DNA of 64,000 nucleotides from Phenylobacterium glaciei (GTDB lineage Bacteria; Pseudomonadota; Alphaproteobacteria; Caulobacterales; Caulobacteraceae), in NCBI RefSeq assembly GCF_016772415.1, contig NZ_JAGSGD010000002.1, forward strand, positions 208,959-272,958. The letters are read 5' to 3'. Position 1 is the first letter of the stretch; the number at the start of each line of letters is the position of its first letter. The notes under the pieces are model-generated. The model was given only the letters and a program-made list of their open reading frames with translations, had not been told where the DNA came from and made no database searches. The translations under genes and the position numbers were made by a program. Below are positions 35,820-43,804 of this stretch, in pieces.

Positions 35820-35843
35820 CAGACATTTCCGAACAATAACTGC

Positions 35844-35940
35844 CGTCATCCCGGACGGCCGCCAGGCCGATCCGGGACCCAGGAGCCGGAGCAATCCCCC
35901 CTGGGTCCCGGCCCTACGCTTCGCTGCGGCCGGGATGACG
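35844..35940. repeat. Palindromic intergenic repeat, family B copy 1
   Basis: A 97-bp inverted repeat beginning CGTCATCCCGGACGGCC and ending GCGGCCGGGATGACG, with inner arms GGGACCCAGGAG and CCCCTGGGTCCCGGCC. Related in plan to family A but with CGTCAT instead of CGCTCAT outer ends. A second copy of this plan is at 39066. Confidence 0.75.
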
Positions 35941-35965
35941 TCCGGCTTTTCCGGATGGGCATTTC

Positions 35966-36089
35966 GACCCCTCATCCGACCCTGCTCCGCAGGGCCACCG
36001 TCGAGAGCGAGCCGGGCTACTCAAGCCCGGCTAGGCAGTTCGCCAACGATTTGGCGAACTGCCGCTCTCGACCCCGCAAGGGGAGAAGG
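35966..36089. repeat. Inverted family-C repeat, interrupted (copy 3)
   Basis: The left part ACCCCTCATCCGACCCTGCT followed by CCGCAGGGCCACC is the reverse complement of the right part of copy 1. The right part CCCGCAAGGGGAGAAGG is the reverse complement of its left part. Between them, where four bases (TTCT) are expected, stand 73 bases with their own structure. Confidence 0.75.
36000..36072. repeat. 73-bp three-way-junction element nested in repeat
   Basis: Outer stem GTCGAGAGCG (36000-36009) pairs perfectly with CGCTCTCGAC (36063-36072). Inside are two further perfect hairpins: AGCCGGGCT/AGCCCGGCT (36010-36018 with 36024-36032, loop ACTCA) and GCAGTTCGCCAA/TTGGCGAACTGC (36035-36046 with 36051-36062, loop CGAT). 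Only two bases (AG) are unpaired outside the loops. All 31 stem pairs are Watson-Crick. Confidence 0.8.
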
Positions 36090-36113
36090 ACACGCTTTTG
36101 CGCATCGGACCTC

Positions 36114-36455
36114 ATGACCCGCATCTATAAGATCCTGACCCGCGCCGAGTGGAGCGCCGCCGAGGCCGCCGGGAGTTTCCTCGGCTCGGCGGTCGACCTG
36201 GCCGACGGCTTCATCCACTTCTCCACCGGGGCGCAGGCGGCCGAGACCGGACGGCGCTACTTCAAGGACCTCACGGGCCTGGTGGTGCTGGAGGTGGAGG
36301 CCGACGACCTGGGAGGCGACCTGCGTTGGGAGCCCTCGCGGGGCGGGGACCTGTTTCCGCACCTCTACGACGTCCTGACGCCAGCGCAGGTGCGGGCGGT
36401 GACCGACGCGCCTCTGGGGCCTGACGGCGTGCCGCTGCTGGGAGACCTCGCGTGA
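36114..36455 (+). CDS. DUF952 protein
   Basis: A 113-residue protein of the DUF952 family, recognised by IYKILTRAEW near the start, DGFIHFSTGAQAAET in the middle and FPHLYDVLTPAQVRAV towards the end. The family has a glutathione-S-transferase-unrelated ADP-ribosyl-transferase-like small fold in my recollection, but no proven reaction. ATG 36114 is chosen because everything upstream in frame is repeat sequence. Its stop overlaps the GTG start of pyrD, so the two are coupled. Confidence 0.85.
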   Translation: MTRIYKILTRAEWSAAEAAGSFLGSAVDLADGFIHFSTGAQAAETGRRYFKDLTGLVVLEVEADDLGGDLRWEPSRGGDLFPHLYDVLTPAQVRAVTDAPLGPDGVPLLGDLA

Positions 36456-37492
36456 TCCACGACCTCGCCGCCCGTGTCCTGCGCGTGCTGGACCCGGAGG
36501 ACGCCCACGGCGTCACCCTCAAGGGCCTGGAGATGGGCCTGGGTCCGCGCGCGGGCCGCGACGACCCGATCCTGGCCACCACTTTGGCGGGGCTGGCCCT
36601 GCCCAACTGCGTGGGCCTGGCGCCCGGCTTCGACAAGAACGCCCAGGTGTTCGGGCCGATGCTGGCGGCGGGATTCGGCTTTGTGGAGTGCGGCACGGTC
36701 ACGCCGCTGCCCCAGGCCGGCAATCCGCGCCCGCGTCTCTTCCGGCTGACGGAAGACCAGGGCGTCATCAACCGCATGGGCTTCAACAATCAGGGGCTGG
36801 AGCCCTTCGCCGCGCGGCTGGGCAAGCGTGGCCCTGGGGTGATCGGGGCCAATATCGGCGCCAACAAGGATGCTGAGGATCGGATCGGCGACTACGTCAC
36901 CGGCCTGACGCGGCTGTGGGGCCTGGCGTCGTACTTCACCATCAACATCTCCTCGCCCAACACGCCGGGCCTACGCGCCCTGCAGACCAAGGCGGCGCTC
37001 GAGGAGCTGCTTGGCCGCTTGGCCGAGACCCGCGACCGGCTCCCCGCTGAGGGCAAGGTTCCCATGTTCCTCAAGGTCGCGCCCGACCTGGAGGCCGGCG
37101 AGGTCGAGGCCATCGTCGAGACGGTGATCGCCAATGGCTTGAACGGGATCATCGTCTCCAACACCACCATCGGCCGACCGGACCTGCGCTCAAGCCATGC
37201 GGGGGAGACGGGCGGGCTGTCGGGCGCGCCGCTGAAGGCTCTGGCCCAGCAGATGATGGGGGAGTTCCATGCCGCCACGGCGGGCCGGGTGGCGCTGATC
37301 GGCGCGGGCGGGATCGCCTCGGGCGCCGACGCCTATGCGCGCATCCGGGCGGGGGCCTGCGCGGTGCAGCTCTACTCCGCCATGGTGTTCGGTGGGCCGG
37401 GCCTGGTGCAGCGGATCAAGGCCGACCTGGCCCAGCGCCTGCGGGCCGACGGCTTTGCAAATGTCGCCGCCGCCGTGGGGGCAAACCGATAG
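36452..37492 (+). CDS. pyrD: Dihydroorotate dehydrogenase (quinone), class 2
   Basis: Oxidises dihydroorotate to orotate in pyrimidine synthesis, passing electrons from FMN to membrane quinone. The 346-residue length with an N-terminal helix (LAARVLRVLDPEDAHGVTLKG) is typical of the membrane-associated class 2 enzyme. Motifs include GLAPGFDKNAQVF, GTVTPLPQAGNPRPRLFRL, RMGFNNQGLE, the catalytic Ser in INISSPNTPGLR and the FMN phosphate loops IGAGGI and VQLYSAMVFGGPGL. The GTG start overlaps the DUF952 stop by four bases. Confidence 0.96.
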   Translation: MIHDLAARVLRVLDPEDAHGVTLKGLEMGLGPRAGRDDPILATTLAGLALPNCVGLAPGFDKNAQVFGPMLAAGFGFVECGTVTPLPQAGNPRPRLFRLTEDQGVINRMGFNNQGLEPFAARLGKRGPGVIGANIGANKDAEDRIGDYVTGLTRLWGLASYFTINISSPNTPGLRALQTKAALEELLGRLAETRDRLPAEGKVPMFLKVAPDLEAGEVEAIVETVIANGLNGIIVSNTTIGRPDLRSSHAGETGGLSGAPLKALAQQMMGEFHAATAGRVALIGAGGIASGADAYARIRAGACAVQLYSAMVFGGPGLVQRIKADLAQRLRADGFANVAAAVGANR

Positions 37493-37559
37493 ATTCCCCT
37501 GTGACGCGAACAGACGTCGCGTTGCCGAAAGCCCCACGGTGAAGTAGGGGGAAAGGTTC

Positions 37560-39044
37560 ATGGCGGACGCCCCTCAGCCTCAGGCGCCCCCGAGGCGAAC
37601 CAGACGGCGGTTCTTCTGGCCGGGCGGCCTCTCCGCGCGTCTGCTGATCCTGACCATCCTGTTCGTGGCCTCGGCGGGCGCGCTCGTCCTGCCGCCGGCG
37701 CTGGCGGCCTTCGAGGAGCAGTGGCTGCTGGACCGGGTGCGCGCCGCCGAACTGGCCACCATCGCCCCTGACGTCGCCCCCGACCGGGTGGTGAGCGAGG
37801 CCCTGGCCGCCCAGCTGCTGGAGGGCGCCGGCGTCCAGCGGGTGGCGATCCAGACCGAGGGCATGCGCCGCCTGGTGCTGCAGGGACCCAAGCTGGAGCG
37901 CGCGCCCTATCTGGTGGACCTGCGCGACCAGGCGCCGGTCTCCTGGCTGTCGGCGCCCTTCCAGACCTTGATGGGCGGCGGCGAGGGCCGGATGGTGCGG
38001 GTGATCGCCGAGCCGCGCATCCGCAAGGCCGACTTCATCGAGATCGTCGCCCCCGACGCCGTGCTGAAGCGCGAGCTGACCCGGTATCTGTGGCAATTGC
38101 TGCTGGTGATGGCCTTCGTCTCACTGATGGCCGGCATCCTGGTCTATCTGTCCCTGGCCTTCTTCCTGGTGCGGCCGATGCAGCGGATCACCCATGCCAT
38201 GGAGCGGTTCCGCGCCGATCCCGATGACCCCGCCTCGCACCTCGATCCCTCCGGCCGCCGCGACGAGATCGGCCGCGCCGAGGTGGAGCTGGATCTGATG
38301 CAGGCCGATCTGCGGGTGGCGCTCAATTCCCGCGCCCGGCTCGCGGCCCTGGGGGAGGCCGTGGCCAAGATCAACCACGACCTGCGCAACATGCTCACCA
38401 GCGCCCAGATCGCCTCGGAGCGGCTGGCGGCGTCGCGCGACCCCAAGGTGGCCCAGGCCCTGCCGCGCCTGGAGCGCGCCCTGGACCGAGCCGTGAAGCT
38501 GGCCACCGACGTCCTGGTCTATGGCAAGACCCAGGAGGCGGCCCCCGACATCGGCGCCCTGCCCTTCGCGCCGGCCCTGGAGATGGCCGCCGAGGAGGCC
38601 AGGCTCTCCGCCGATGGCGTGCGTCTGCAGGCCGAGATCGATCCCGCCGACCAGGTCACCGCCGACCCCGACCAGCTGCACCGCATCGTCGCCAACCTGC
38701 TGCGAAACGCCCGCGAGGCCATCGAGGCGCAGGACGGCCGCACGGCGCCGGGGGTGGTCACGGTGTCCCTGAGCCAGGTGGATGGGGCGACCCTGATCCG
38801 GTTTTCCGACAATGGGCCGGGGGTGTCGAAGCGCGCCCAGGATCGGATATTCCAGCCCTTCGCGGGGTCCAGCCGTCCCGGGGGCGCGGGGCTCGGCCTG
38901 GCGATCGCGCGCGAGCTGGCGCAGGGCCACGGCGGCGACCTGGTGTTGGCGCAGACCGGCGACCAGGGCTCGGTCTTCGAGCTGCGGTTACCGGGCGCGC
39001 CGCCGCGGCGGAAGGCCAAGCGGGTAAGGGCGAAGAGCTCCTAG
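37560..39044 (+). CDS. Membrane sensor histidine kinase
   Basis: A 494-residue sensor kinase. Two membrane segments (about 28-48 and 176-204) enclose a periplasmic sensor of about 125 residues. A HAMP-like linker (about 205-258) follows, then the phosphoacceptor helix with H273 in KINHDLRNMLTSAQ, an unusual H-box in which Asp-Leu-Arg-Asn replaces the common Glu-Leu-Arg-Thr. The ATPase domain has N-box LLRNAREAIEA, G1 FSDNGPGV and G2 GGAGLGLAIARELAQGHGG. No response regulator gene lies beside it, so it is an orphan; its signal and partner are unknown. Confidence 0.9.
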   Translation: MADAPQPQAPPRRTRRRFFWPGGLSARLLILTILFVASAGALVLPPALAAFEEQWLLDRVRAAELATIAPDVAPDRVVSEALAAQLLEGAGVQRVAIQTEGMRRLVLQGPKLERAPYLVDLRDQAPVSWLSAPFQTLMGGGEGRMVRVIAEPRIRKADFIEIVAPDAVLKRELTRYLWQLLLVMAFVSLMAGILVYLSLAFFLVRPMQRITHAMERFRADPDDPASHLDPSGRRDEIGRAEVELDLMQADLRVALNSRARLAALGEAVAKINHDLRNMLTSAQIASERLAASRDPKVAQALPRLERALDRAVKLATDVLVYGKTQEAAPDIGALPFAPALEMAAEEARLSADGVRLQAEIDPADQVTADPDQLHRIVANLLRNAREAIEAQDGRTAPGVVTVSLSQVDGATLIRFSDNGPGVSKRAQDRIFQPFAGSSRPGGAGLGLAIARELAQGHGGDLVLAQTGDQGSVFELRLPGAPPRRKAKRVRAKSS

Positions 39045-39065
39045 TTCCCTCACCTCGCCTCTGAT

Positions 39066-39190
39066 CGTCATGGCCGGGCTTGTCCCGGCCACCCATGACC
39101 TCCGTGGTTCAGCAAGCATCCCTGGTGTCGGCCGCGCGACCTGCGGCGATGCGGAGATCATGGGTCCCCGGGACAAGCCCGGGGATGACG
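39066..39190. repeat. Palindromic intergenic repeat, family B copy 2
   Basis: A 125-bp inverted repeat from CGTCATGGCCGGGCTTGTCC to GGACAAGCCCGGGGATGACG; inner arms ACCCATGA and TCATGGGT. It lies between the convergent kinase and gamma-glutamyltransferase genes. Confidence 0.75.
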
Positions 39191-39208
39191 ATTGATGAGC
39201 TGTTGTCT

Positions 39209-40915
39209 CTAAGGCGCCTTCGCGATCCCCTCACGGCGGGGGTCGGCGGCGCCCACCAGGCCGGCAGGCGTCATGACGATGCCGTGCAGGCCGGAGTCTT
39301 CGCCGCCGCCGGTCCTGAGGACCACGCCCTTGGCGGCCAGACCCTCCACGACGCCGGCCGGGAACTTGGCGGGCTCGGAGGCGTAGCTGTCGCCCCGCGC
39401 GATCAGGTTGGGCAGGGCGATGGCCTGGTCGATGGGCAGCTTCCAGTCGATGAAGGCCACCAGGGCCTTGAGGTTGTAGGCCAGGATCGCCGAGCCGCCG
39501 GGGGAGCCGAGGGCGGCGACGAAGCGGCCTTGCTGATCCAGCACCACGGCCGGAGCCATGGACGAACGCGGACGCTTGCCGCCGGCCACGGCGTTGGCGG
39601 CGGGGACGCCGTCCTTCTCCTTGGGCGCGAAGGAGAAGTCGGTGAGCTGGTTATTGAGGAAGAAGCCGTTCACCATCCGGCCGTTGCCGAAGATGCTCTC
39701 CACCGTGGTGGTCATGGAGACCGCGTTCCCGGCCGCGTCGACGATGACCATGTGCGAGGTGCCGCCCGGCTCCACCGTGGCGTCGGGGGCGCGAACGCCG
39801 GCGCCCTTGGGCTTGCCGGGGGCGGGGGCGGGGCCGGCCCTGTCGGGGTTGATGAGGGCCGCGCGGCTGGCGTCATAGGCGCTGTCCAGCAAGCCCGCGG
39901 TCGGCACGTCCACGAAATCGGGGTCGCCCATGTAACGGTCGCGGTCGGCGTACATCAGCCGGCTGGCCTGGGAGAACAGGTACCAGCCCTGGGCGTCGTT
40001 GGGATGGGACGCGATGTCGGTGTGTTCCAGGATGCCCAGGGCCTCCAGCACGGCGGGGCCGCCTGAGGGGGCCGGCGGGGTGCAGACCACATAGATGCGG
40101 AACGGGCGGCAGGTGGCGGGCGTGACCTTGGGCTTGTAGCCTTTGAGATCGGCGAGGGTCATCGTGCTGGGCAGGTCGCCCTGGTGCAGGCGGGTGACGA
40201 TGGCATCGGCCACCGGGCCTTCCAGCAGGGCCTTGGGGCCCTCGGCGGCGACCTTGCGCACGGTGGCGGCGTAGGCGGGGTTTTTCAGGGTGTCGCCCGC
40301 CTTCATGCGGGTCCCGTCGGGGTTGGTGAAATAGGCCACCGCGTCCGGGGCGCTGGCCTGGGGGAAGCGGCCGACGATCATGCCGGCCAGGCGCGGGCTG
40401 ACCTTGAAGCCGTCGTCGGCCAGCTTCTCGGCGTCGCCGAACAGGCTGTTCCAGGCGAGCTTGCCGTGCTGCGACTGGGCCAGGGAGAGCATGGCGATAG
40501 CGCCGGGCACGCCGGAGGAGCGGCCGCTCATCAGGGCGGTGACGAAGGGCAGGGGCTTGCCGTCGGCGCCCAGGAACAGGGCGTCGGTGGCGGCGGCCGG
40601 CGCCGTCTCGCGGCCGTTATAGGCGGTCACCTTGCGGGTCTTGGCGTCGTAATAGGTCATGAAGGCGCCGCCGCCGAGACCCGAGCTCTGCGGCTCGACG
40701 AGGCCCAGCACGGCCTGGACGGCGACGGCGGCGTCCACCGCCGAACCGCCCCGCCGCAGCACGTTGACGCCCGCCTCCACCGCCAGCGGATTGGCCGCCG
40801 CCACCATGCCGGTTCCGACGCCGGGCGCGGGCGCCGAGGGGGCGGGCTTCAGGGAGGCGCAGGCGCTGGCCAGGGTGGCCAGCAGGACGATGCTCAGGCG
40901 CTTGAATTGCGACAC
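39209..40915 (-). CDS. ggt: Gamma-glutamyltransferase, exported
   Basis: Cleaves the gamma-glutamyl bond of glutathione and related compounds in the periplasm or at the outer membrane. The 568-residue precursor has a signal sequence (RLSIVLLATLASACASL) with a possible lipidated Cys. The large subunit contains GMVAAANPLAVEAGVNVLRRGG and SSGLGGGAFM. Self-cleavage should occur before the nucleophile T386 in PGGTSHMVIVD; downstream SMTTTVES and GSPGGSAI match the small subunit. The GTG at 40915 is the start that places a signal peptide at the N-terminus; the open frame continues upstream without a family match. Divergent from the P1-peptidase gene. Confidence 0.93.
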   Translation of the reverse strand: MSQFKRLSIVLLATLASACASLKPAPSAPAPGVGTGMVAAANPLAVEAGVNVLRRGGSAVDAAVAVQAVLGLVEPQSSGLGGGAFMTYYDAKTRKVTAYNGRETAPAAATDALFLGADGKPLPFVTALMSGRSSGVPGAIAMLSLAQSQHGKLAWNSLFGDAEKLADDGFKVSPRLAGMIVGRFPQASAPDAVAYFTNPDGTRMKAGDTLKNPAYAATVRKVAAEGPKALLEGPVADAIVTRLHQGDLPSTMTLADLKGYKPKVTPATCRPFRIYVVCTPPAPSGGPAVLEALGILEHTDIASHPNDAQGWYLFSQASRLMYADRDRYMGDPDFVDVPTAGLLDSAYDASRAALINPDRAGPAPAPGKPKGAGVRAPDATVEPGGTSHMVIVDAAGNAVSMTTTVESIFGNGRMVNGFFLNNQLTDFSFAPKEKDGVPAANAVAGGKRPRSSMAPAVVLDQQGRFVAALGSPGGSAILAYNLKALVAFIDWKLPIDQAIALPNLIARGDSYASEPAKFPAGVVEGLAAKGVVLRTGGGEDSGLHGIVMTPAGLVGAADPRREGIAKAP

Positions 40916-41015
40916 GGATGGACCACGCGGAGATGAGGGGACTGAAATGCGAGAGGCGTCAGCATAGCGAGGCGCGCGTGGACAACAAACGCCAAGCCAT
41001 GCTTCTGGTTCGATC

Positions 41016-42041
41016 ATGAACCTAAAGCCCCCCGCCGCCCCTGGAACGCGCAACCTGATCACCGATGTGCCCGGCCTGATGGTGGGCCAGGCCCAGGACC
41101 TGAACCTGCGCACCGGGGTCACGGTAATCCTGCCCGACGACCGGGCGGTGGCGGCCTGCGACGTGCGTGGCGGCGGGCCGGGCACGCGGGAGACCGACGC
41201 GCTGGCGCCGGAGAACCTGGTGGAGGCCATCGACGCCATCGTCTTGTCGGGGGGCTCGGTCTACGGCCTGGCCGCCGCCGATGGGGTGGTCAGTTGGCTC
41301 GGGGCTCGGGGCCGGGGCTACGGCCTGGTGAACCGTCCAGGCGTGCCCAAGTCGCCGGTGGTTCCGGGCGCCATTCTTTACGACGTCGCCAACGGCGGCG
41401 ACCGGGATTGGGGTGAGGACCCGCCCTATCGCCGGCTGGGCCGGGAGGCCGTCGAGGCCGCGGGCCTGGACTTCCAACTCGGGACCGCGGGCGCCGGGAC
41501 CGGCGCCATGGCAGGCTCCCTGAAGGGCGGGACCGGCTCGGCCTCGATCCTCGCCGCCGACGGCATCGCGGTGGGGGCGGTGGTCTGCGTCAACAGCTTC
41601 GGCTCGGTGGTGTCGGGCGACAACAAATCCTTCTGGGCCGCGCCCTTCGAGATGGACGGTGAGTTCGGGGGCCAGGGCTCCGCGGGGCTGTCGGCCCAGC
41701 CTGACGTCTGGGGCCTGGCCAAGGCCGATCCCCAGGCGCGGATGAACACCACCATCGCCTGCGTCGCCACCGACGTGGTGCTGACGCCCGCCCAGGCCAA
41801 GCGGGTGGCGGTCATGGCCCAGGACGGCCTGGCCCGTTCGATCCGGCCCGTCCACGCCCCCTTCGACGGGGATGTGGTGTTCGCGCTCTCCACCGGCCGC
41901 CGGCCCCTGGAGGGGGGCGACTTCACCATCGCCCGCATCGGCGCCCTGGCCGCCGACTGCCTGGCCCGCGCCGTGGCCCGGGCGGTCTATGAGGCGACGC
42001 CCTGGCCGGGGTCGGATGTGCGCTGCTGGCGGGACCTCTGA
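41016..42041 (+). CDS. P1-family (DmpA/NylC-type) self-processing peptidase
   Basis: A 341-residue N-terminal-nucleophile hydrolase of peptidase family S58/P1, which includes the aminopeptidase DmpA, beta-peptidyl aminopeptidases and the nylon-oligomer hydrolase NylC. Seen: NLITDVPGLMVGQAQD at the start, the family stretch VLSGGSVYGLAAADGV, GAGTGAMAGSLKGG and the cleavage site ARMNTTIACVATD, where the chain should split between N244 and T245 to free the catalytic Thr. There is no signal peptide, so it acts in the cytoplasm. It is divergent from ggt across 100 bp; both cut unusual amide bonds. Confidence 0.9.
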   Translation: MNLKPPAAPGTRNLITDVPGLMVGQAQDLNLRTGVTVILPDDRAVAACDVRGGGPGTRETDALAPENLVEAIDAIVLSGGSVYGLAAADGVVSWLGARGRGYGLVNRPGVPKSPVVPGAILYDVANGGDRDWGEDPPYRRLGREAVEAAGLDFQLGTAGAGTGAMAGSLKGGTGSASILAADGIAVGAVVCVNSFGSVVSGDNKSFWAAPFEMDGEFGGQGSAGLSAQPDVWGLAKADPQARMNTTIACVATDVVLTPAQAKRVAVMAQDGLARSIRPVHAPFDGDVVFALSTGRRPLEGGDFTIARIGALAADCLARAVARAVYEATPWPGSDVRCWRDL

Positions 42042-42117
42042 GCACGGGCGGCGGCTTGCTGCGCCGCTCCGGAGATCGTATTCCCCGCGTCTGATCGGGC
42101 GGGAACGGCCCTTGCGA

Positions 42118-43794
42118 ATGTGGGGCGGACCTTTGGCGTCGCGACTGGCGATCTATCATCCGTCGGGCCAGTTCAACCTGGTCAACAATCCGTTCGGCAA
42201 GGACGTGGCCAACCTGGAACTGTTCCGGGCGCTGTCGGCGCACGGCGGCTTCGACCAGGTCACCTTCCTTAGCCAGGCCAGCATCTCCGACGCCGATCTG
42301 CGCCAGGGCCTGCTGGGGGACGCCCCCGGCGGCACGGCCCTGACCAGCAACAGCCTGCTGGCCCAGGGGGTGGTCGCCCAGTCGGGCGTCATGCTACGCG
42401 GCACGCCGGCGCTGTCGGACATCTCCTGGCTGCGGCGGCGCGCCGTGGGCGACCGCGCCTACAGCCTGATGGGCCTGGTCCATACTCTGGCCCCTCCCGC
42501 CCTGCGGGCCGACATGGCGACAGCCGTCACCTCGCCGATCCAGCCCTGGGACGCCCTGATCTGCACCTCGCCCTCGGTACAGGACGCGCTCAACCAGATG
42601 TTCGACGCGTGGTCGGGCTTCCTCGCCGACCGCTTCGGCGGGGCGAAGAACCCCAAGCCCTACCTGCCGCTGATCCCGCTGGGCGTCGACCAGCCGGCCA
42701 TCGCGGCGCGCGCCGACCGGCCGCAGGTCCGCGCCCAGGTCCGTGAGGAGCTGGCCATCGCCGAGGACGACATCCTGGTGCTGTGGCTGGGCCGGCTGTC
42801 GTTCTTCGAGAAGGCCGCGCCGCAGCCGATGTTCCGCGCCATCGAGGAGGCGGCCCAGGCCAGCGGCGTGAAGGTCCACTTCGCCATGGTCGGCTGGTTT
42901 CCCAATGGCGATCAGGACCGCGCCCGCTACCAGGCGGCGGCGCAGGCCTATGCGCCCTCGGTCACGGTCCACTTCCTGGACGGCAACGACCAGGCCCGGG
43001 TGGGATCGTTCTGGGCCGGCTCGGACATCTTCATCTCGCTGGTGGACAACATCCAGGAGACCTTCGGCATCACCCCGGTGGAGGCCATGGCCGCGGGCCT
43101 GCCGGTGGTGGTCAGCGACTGGGACGGCTACCGCTATACGGTGCAGGACGGCGAGCAGGGGTTCCTGATCCCGACCCTGGGCGGCGCCCCCGGCGGCGTC
43201 GGGGTCGGGGCCGCCGAGCGGCATGTCCTGGGCCTGGAGTCCTACCAGCTCTATGTCGGCGGCCTGGCCCAGCACACGGCGGTGCATGTGGGCCGTGCGG
43301 CCGCCGCCATCGCCGCCCTGATCGCCTCGCCCGACCTGCGCCGCAGGATGGGGGAGGCCGGCCGCAGGCGCGTGTGCGAGGTGTTCGACTGGCCGGTGGT
43401 GGCCCGCCAGTACGCCGCCCTGGCCGACGAACTGACCGCGATCCGGCAGGCCTCGCCGCCCGACACCACCCAGGGCCGGTTCAACCCGGTGAAGGGCGAT
43501 CCCAACCGTGACTTCGCGGGCTTCCCCACCGACGTTCAGAGCATCGACACCCTGCTGCGGGTGCGGCCCGGGGTGAGCCAGGCCGACATCGACCGGGCCC
43601 AAGGCCTGGACCTCGACCGCTTCGCCAGCAACTGGCGCTGCACGGCCCAGGAATGCGGCGCGGTGCTGACGGCGCTCGGCGCCGAGACCCGCTCGGTGAA
43701 GGACGTCCTGCTGACCTTCCCGGTGGAGCGCCGCCGGGCGGTTCAGATGGGCCTGATGTGGATGTGCAAGCTGGGGATGCTGGACTGGCTGTAG
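42118..43794 (+). CDS. Family 4 glycosyltransferase with C-terminal extension
   Basis: A 558-residue protein with a GT-B glycosyltransferase core. The donor-binding part is clear: VLWLGRLSFFEKAAPQPMF, GSDIFISLVDNIQETFGITPVEAMAAGLPVVVSDWDGYR, of which ETFGITPVEAMAAGLP is the GT4 signature. The N-terminal acceptor part is long and begins with LAIYHPSGQFNLVNNPFGKD. About 120 residues follow the catalytic domain (ending MWMCKLGMLDWL) and look like a helical tail of unknown role. ATG 42118 is chosen; the frame upstream overlaps the peptidase gene. The sugar and acceptor are unknown. A methyltransferase gene is convergent 10 bp away. Confidence 0.87.
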   Translation: MWGGPLASRLAIYHPSGQFNLVNNPFGKDVANLELFRALSAHGGFDQVTFLSQASISDADLRQGLLGDAPGGTALTSNSLLAQGVVAQSGVMLRGTPALSDISWLRRRAVGDRAYSLMGLVHTLAPPALRADMATAVTSPIQPWDALICTSPSVQDALNQMFDAWSGFLADRFGGAKNPKPYLPLIPLGVDQPAIAARADRPQVRAQVREELAIAEDDILVLWLGRLSFFEKAAPQPMFRAIEEAAQASGVKVHFAMVGWFPNGDQDRARYQAAAQAYAPSVTVHFLDGNDQARVGSFWAGSDIFISLVDNIQETFGITPVEAMAAGLPVVVSDWDGYRYTVQDGEQGFLIPTLGGAPGGVGVGAAERHVLGLESYQLYVGGLAQHTAVHVGRAAAAIAALIASPDLRRRMGEAGRRRVCEVFDWPVVARQYAALADELTAIRQASPPDTTQGRFNPVKGDPNRDFAGFPTDVQSIDTLLRVRPGVSQADIDRAQGLDLDRFASNWRCTAQECGAVLTALGAETRSVKDVLLTFPVERRRAVQMGLMWMCKLGMLDWL

Positions 43795-43804
43795 AGGCCG
43801 GCCC

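Larger units (their letters stand above)
35741..36113. other. 373-bp gap filled with repeats
   Basis: No gene. In order: family-C copy 2 (35761-35819), family-B palindrome copy 1 (35844-35940), then an inverted family-C copy (35966-36089) that is interrupted by a 73-bp element (36000-36072). Only about 60 bases are not assigned to a repeat. Promoter signals for the DUF952-pyrD pair were not recognised. Confidence 0.75.

Noticed and set aside
35138..35836. Upstream extension of metX by about 230 codons
   Set aside because: It overlaps the divergent SixA-like gene and a repeat; the family starts at the chosen ATG.
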